64,000 nt of DNA from Aurantibacillus circumpalustris (GTDB lineage: Bacteria > Bacteroidota > Bacteroidia > B-17B0 > Aurantibacillaceae), in the NCBI RefSeq assembly GCF_029625215.1, contig NZ_CP121197.1:1674001-1738000 (forward strand), in the 5' to 3' direction. The position numbers and the translations under genes are program-made. Under the pieces are notes generated by a model. That model had not been told where the DNA came from, did not search any database, and saw only the letters and a list, made by a program, of their open reading frames with translations. Positions within the stretch are counted from its first letter, which is position 1. Each line of letters begins with the position of its first letter. This document shows positions 60,901-64,000 of the stretch, in pieces.

Positions 60901-61563
60901 ATGGAAGCTAAATTTGTACCTTATACAAAAGAAATATTTTCAAAAGAAAAAACTTTAGAACGCAGTAAAGAGCATTCTGCTTATATGGATCTTCGACGGA
61001 CTGTTCGCGATTTTTCGACAGAATCGATTTCGGAGGAAGTTCTTGAGAATATAGTAATGGCAGCCTCCACATCGCCTTCGGGAGCCCACAAACAACCTTG
61101 GACATTTTGTGTAGTAACCAATCCCGAGATAAAATCAAAAATAAGAATAGAAGCAGAGAAAGAAGAGTATGAAAGTTACAATGGAAGAATGCCGGAAGAA
61201 TGGCTGGAAGATTTAAGTTATTTGGGTACAGATTGGCATAAGCCTTTTTTAGAGGATGCACCAGCATTAATAATTGTGTTTAAACGCTCTTACGAAATAG
61301 TAAATGGTAAGAAACGAAATAATTATTATGTAAGCGAGTCTGTTGGCATTGCTTGTGATTTTTTATTGGAAGCTATTCATTATTGTGGTTTAGCAGCATT
61401 AACACATACGCCAAGTCCGATGAATTTTTTATCGAAAATTCTTAACAGGCCAGAAAATGAAAAGCCTTATCTATTAATCCCTATCGGTTATCTAGCAAAG
61501 GATACGAAAGTGCCAGATTTAAAACGAAAAGAAAGTTCTGAGGTAATTTCTTTTTACCGATAA
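60901..61563 (+). CDS. iodotyrosine-deiodinase-like flavoprotein (nitroreductase fold)
   Basis: The 220-residue protein begins with a helical leader, then RRTVRDFSTESISEEVLENI and TSPSGAHKQPWTFCVV, the FMN-binding core, and ends with LLIPIGYLAKDTKVPDLKRK. These blocks align with human iodotyrosine deiodinase almost along the whole length (SGAH, EPWTF, PVGYPSKEATVPDLKRK). The lid carries Glu89, Tyr93 and Lys114, which in the deiodinases bind the zwitterion of halotyrosine; the same Glu-x3-Tyr spacing and the following Lys (TDWHKPFL) are kept. Such enzymes dehalogenate halophenols reductively; homologues are known from Bacteroidota. The 6-base gap to the oxidoreductase gene argues that it belongs to the operon. 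Confidence 0.85.
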   Translation: MEAKFVPYTKEIFSKEKTLERSKEHSAYMDLRRTVRDFSTESISEEVLENIVMAASTSPSGAHKQPWTFCVVTNPEIKSKIRIEAEKEEYESYNGRMPEEWLEDLSYLGTDWHKPFLEDAPALIIVFKRSYEIVNGKKRNNYYVSESVGIACDFLLEAIHYCGLAALTHTPSPMNFLSKILNRPENEKPYLLIPIGYLAKDTKVPDLKRKESSEVISFYR

Positions 61564-61570
61564 ATTTAAT

Positions 61571-63454
61571 TTAATTGCCAGGTTGTTGTGAATTTTTGTT
61601 CATTGCTTCACGGCAATTTGCAAGATTGGCGGTGGCTCTATCGTAACCTGGTTTTTGTTTGAGGCTGGCAATAAAATATCCGCTTGCTTCTTCGTATTTT
61701 TTCATAACCAATAAAACATAACCTTTGTTGTTGAGTAAAATATAATTGTTTGGTTGATAACCTAGCCCTTCATTTATAGCTTTAAGAGTTTTAGCATAAT
61801 CATTTAGAGCAAAATAAGATTCGGCTAAATAGATATAGCCATTAATGTTGTCCTTTTTTAATTCTAGCCCCTTATTGTAAAATTTTATCGCTTCAGAATA
61901 GTTACCCTCATTATAAAGGAAAACGCCCTTACTATATAGTAGATTAAAATCAGTCGGAATAAGTTCTATGGCTTTGTTTAGAGCTATTTTCGCATTGTTC
62001 AGATCATTTAAAGAGGCATAAGAATTTATTAAGTTTATATGTGCCATGGTATAATTAGGCTTTAATGCAATTGCTTTGCTAAATAAATCTATCGCCTCCT
62101 TGAACCTGTTTTGACTATAAAGGATAAAACCTTTATTATTTAAAGCGAGTCTATCATTTGGAAACTTGTTAAGTAAATCTGTTGCAACTGTGTCGTCGTT
62201 TTTCCAAATCTTGCACCTTGAAAATGTAAGTATAGAAAGCGTAATGACTAGTCCAGCAACTATTAATGCTGCAAAGGGTTTATTATGGGCGAAACCTTTT
62301 TTACTTACAAAAGAGTCGAATACCATGGCCAGTATATAGAAGATGCCTAAGTACGAAATATATGAATAGCGATCTGCCATAATGGCTTCACCAATAGAAA
62401 CGAATTGTAATACAGGAAGTAAGTTTAGCAAGAAGAACAAAAATCCAAAAACATATAAGCGTGAATGTTTTAATGTTTTGTATAAACCAAAAAACAGAAG
62501 CAAAACTAGGAAAGGAGCAAAATAAAAGGAGGAAGGTAAAGTTCCTTCAGCAATGGCAGGGTAGGGGTAGAAGATGGATAAATTTATAGGAAGAAATAGT
62601 TTAAAGAGATAAGTGAGAAGCGAATGCGATCCAAAAAAGAAACGTTGTGAGAGCGAATAAGTGTCGTGTAGAAGCCCGTCTGCTTCTTGTGCCACCAAGG
62701 CTATCATCCCAAAAATGATTGAGATAATAAGGAAAGGTATTTTTTCAATCCAAAGCCATTTATCGAATTTACGCTGCGTGTAAAAATCGAGTAAAAGCAA
62801 TACAAAAGGAAAAGTTATGGCTGCTGGTTTTGAGAGCACTGATAAAATAAAAAGAAAACAAATTGTTGTGAGAATCACCGATGGATTTTGAGTGAAGGTT
62901 TTTTTATTTGATTTTTGAAGCGATGTGTTTTTTAATGTCAGGTACTGGTAATAGAGTAGTAACCCCAAAAGAAAAAAGAAACTGTATAGTAGATCTTTTA
63001 GCTCAGAAACCCAAGCGACAGATTCTACGTGCATGGGATGAATTGCAAATAGAAAAGATACAAGTGTCGCAACAAATAATTTTTTTTTACTTAGTAGGTA
63101 AGCAAAGTAAAAAACTAAAAGAGAGTTGGCGATATGAATTAAAATATTTAATCCGTGAAAAAAATGAGGATCCAAACCAGCAAACTTATATTCTATTGTG
63201 TAGACAACCATTGTGAGCGGGATATAATTCCCGATAAAATAATTTGGATCAAAAAAATAAGCAACTGCTTCTGTTAAAGGTTTGCTCAGATTACCGTTAT
63301 CAAACACGTAAGCATTATCATCCCAATTAATAAAGTTGTTTTTGATAGCGGGAGAATAAGAAAAATAAGTGATTAAGGCGATTGCACCTATAACTAAGAA
63401 AATATTTGTTTGGCTAAAAGGGACTTTAGACGACTTAACTGACTTAACGTTCAT
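61571..63454 (-). CDS. TMTC/GT-C-like membrane protein with TPR repeats
   Basis: A 627-residue protein, predicted to sit in the inner membrane. Residues 1-~405 hold about ten transmembrane helices with the GT-C-like first loop (FINWDDNAYVFDNGNLSKPL; the DD pair as catalytic candidate) and FAIHPMHVESVAWVSELKDL, both typical of the TMTC/PMT-like bacterial family. Residues ~410-620 form five or six TPR repeats (ALNNKGFILYSQNRFKEAID, LYSKGVFLYNEGNYSEAIKF, YIYLAESYFALNDYAKTLKA). It may mannosylate or otherwise glycosylate exported proteins. It is convergent with the polyketide operon, eight bases from its end. Confidence 0.8.
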   Translation of the reverse strand: MNVKSVKSSKVPFSQTNIFLVIGAIALITYFSYSPAIKNNFINWDDNAYVFDNGNLSKPLTEAVAYFFDPNYFIGNYIPLTMVVYTIEYKFAGLDPHFFHGLNILIHIANSLLVFYFAYLLSKKKLFVATLVSFLFAIHPMHVESVAWVSELKDLLYSFFFLLGLLLYYQYLTLKNTSLQKSNKKTFTQNPSVILTTICFLFILSVLSKPAAITFPFVLLLLDFYTQRKFDKWLWIEKIPFLIISIIFGMIALVAQEADGLLHDTYSLSQRFFFGSHSLLTYLFKLFLPINLSIFYPYPAIAEGTLPSSFYFAPFLVLLLFFGLYKTLKHSRLYVFGFLFFLLNLLPVLQFVSIGEAIMADRYSYISYLGIFYILAMVFDSFVSKKGFAHNKPFAALIVAGLVITLSILTFSRCKIWKNDDTVATDLLNKFPNDRLALNNKGFILYSQNRFKEAIDLFSKAIALKPNYTMAHINLINSYASLNDLNNAKIALNKAIELIPTDFNLLYSKGVFLYNEGNYSEAIKFYNKGLELKKDNINGYIYLAESYFALNDYAKTLKAINEGLGYQPNNYILLNNKGYVLLVMKKYEEASGYFIASLKQKPGYDRATANLANCREAMNKNSQQPGN

Positions 63455-63496
63455 TATGAATTTTTATGGTTAGGCGTAAAACAGTTATATAAGTAA

Positions 63497-63850
63497 TCAA
63501 TTTAATTTCTTTGGTTTTTTCTTGCTGGCTTTGGCAATAGTGTTAAATTCGAGACATAAATTTATCCAGTAATTAAAAGATTGTTTTGTTTTCATGCCCT
63601 CCTCGCTCACGTATACATAACCCTTCATGGGTCTTTTGGTAAAATCCATGGGCCTACAACCTACCCTTTCAAAAGCAACATCTTCCATTTTAGGATCGAT
63701 GCGACACATCATTTCATCTTTTATCACTCCAACACACATTTTACCATTTACCATAAAACAGACACCTCCAAACATGTACTTTTCTTCTACACTCTTCAAA
63801 TGCACAAGAGCCTCACGAATTTTGTCAGTGATTTTTTCGGAATAAGCCAT
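63497..63850 (-). CDS. TfoX N-terminal-domain protein
   Basis: Started at the ATG at 63850 (117 residues, MAYSEKITDKIREALVHL); the longer frame from 63913 would add 21 residues not found in the family and run into the operator region. The TfoX-N signature KYMFGGVCFMVNGKMCVGVI is present, followed by LMCRIDPK-like residues and PMKGYVYVSEEGMKT. In gamma-proteobacteria TfoX controls competence; stand-alone N-terminal domains are found in many phyla and are of unknown role. The 57 bases upstream lead to operator-like repeats shared with the next gene. Confidence 0.85.
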   Translation of the reverse strand: MAYSEKITDKIREALVHLKSVEEKYMFGGVCFMVNGKMCVGVIKDEMMCRIDPKMEDVAFERVGCRPMDFTKRPMKGYVYVSEEGMKTKQSFNYWINLCLEFNTIAKASKKKPKKLN

Positions 63851-63905
63851 GAGTAAATGTAATGTTTTTAGGGCTTTATTAAAAAAAGCAAAAAAAACGT
63901 TTAAA

Positions 63906-63956
63906 GTGACCAACTAGTCATAATAAGATGTATATTTGTGACCGTATAGTCATAAT
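63906..63956 (+). promoter_or_regulatory. promoter with two operator copies ahead of a TetR-like gene
   Basis: GTGACC-AAC-TAGTCATAAT (63906-63924) is repeated as GTGACC-GTA-TAGTCATAAT (63938-63956), exactly 32 bases apart. Each contains TGAC-N6-GTCA (63907-63920 and 63939-63952). A -7 box TATATTTG (63931-63938) lies between, so a bound regulator would block the promoter. Confidence 0.65.
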
Positions 63957-63957
63957 T

Positions 63958-64000
63958 ATGTCAAATAGCACCTTTAATAATTTAAGTCCTGATAAAAGAG
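63958..64000 (+). CDS. probable TetR-family regulator, N-terminus only
   Basis: Only 14 codons are in the window: MSNSTFNNLSPDKR. The LSPxKR element right before the first helix is common in TetR/AcrR proteins, and the two TGAC-N6-GTCA sites on the promoter are the usual autoregulation pattern of that family. The call rests on these two points; more cannot be said from the part visible. Confidence 0.45.
   Translation, partial: MSNSTFNNLSPDKR

Overview
The window is a 64 kb stretch of AT-rich chromosome from a member of the Bacteroidota, with no rRNA, tRNA, prophage, insertion sequence or CRISPR array that I can see. The phylum call rests on several independent signals: two giant secreted proteins with the gliding-motility-associated C-terminal domain, other secreted proteins with type A C-terminal sorting domains of the type IX secretion system, an Omp28-like lipoprotein, DUF6029 and DUF5683 proteins, and many promoters of the Bacteroidota form TAnnTTTG (best example TTTG-N19-TATATTTG ahead of rpmI). 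Shine-Dalgarno sequences are weak or absent. I cannot fix the order or genus.

Layout. 1-8.7 kb: a truncated von Willebrand factor A-like membrane protein, fabG, and two tandem paralogous T9SS adhesin-like proteins. 8.7-15.5 kb: sucC with two exported proteins of unknown role, panB, then a minus-strand group (Omp28-like lipoprotein, DUF6029 outer-membrane protein, TlpA-like thioredoxin). 15.5-16 kb: a repeat-only gap. 16-27 kb: housekeeping genes hemL-pgk-ispF, a secreted PHP-domain protein, sua5, hpt-adk-obg, rpmI-rplT, a 51-codon gene, corA and rsmI. 27-37 kb: a lipid-type ABC exporter, a methyltransferase, rbfA with a LolC/E-like permease, then the minus-strand yihY-DUF5683-dapB-Rieske group, a DASS carboxylate transporter and a LolD-like ATPase. 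37-42 kb: secreted proteins of unknown role and queG. 42-47.5 kb: a class III polyhydroxyalkanoate (PHA) synthase pair, phaE and phaC, separated by a membrane glycosyltransferase-like gene. 47.5-57 kb: a methyltransferase, a lipoprotein, a DbpA-like RNA helicase, an operon of three unknown exported/membrane proteins, and a hybrid histidine kinase / response regulator / TPR protein group. 57-61.6 kb: a tight five-gene operon of UbiA prenyltransferase, type III polyketide synthase, methyltransferase, FAD-dependent oxidoreductase and an iodotyrosine-deiodinase-like flavoprotein. 61.5-64 kb: a TMTC-like membrane protein with TPR repeats, a TfoX-like protein, and the start of a probable TetR regulator behind a two-site operator.

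The main candidate for an undescribed system is the 57.1-61.6 kb operon. It reads as a pathway to a prenylated, methylated, oxidised polyketide-derived phenol or quinone, and its last gene keeps the Glu-Tyr-Lys triad that binds halotyrosine in iodotyrosine deiodinase. Other notable points are an adenylate kinase with a histone-H1-like tail, a family of 7-nt-period repeats found between genes and once inside that adk reading frame, ~9-10-nt-period palindromic repeats, promoters that predict leaderless mRNAs, and a secreted protein whose only sensible start codon is CTG. All family names come from reading the translations; no database search was run.
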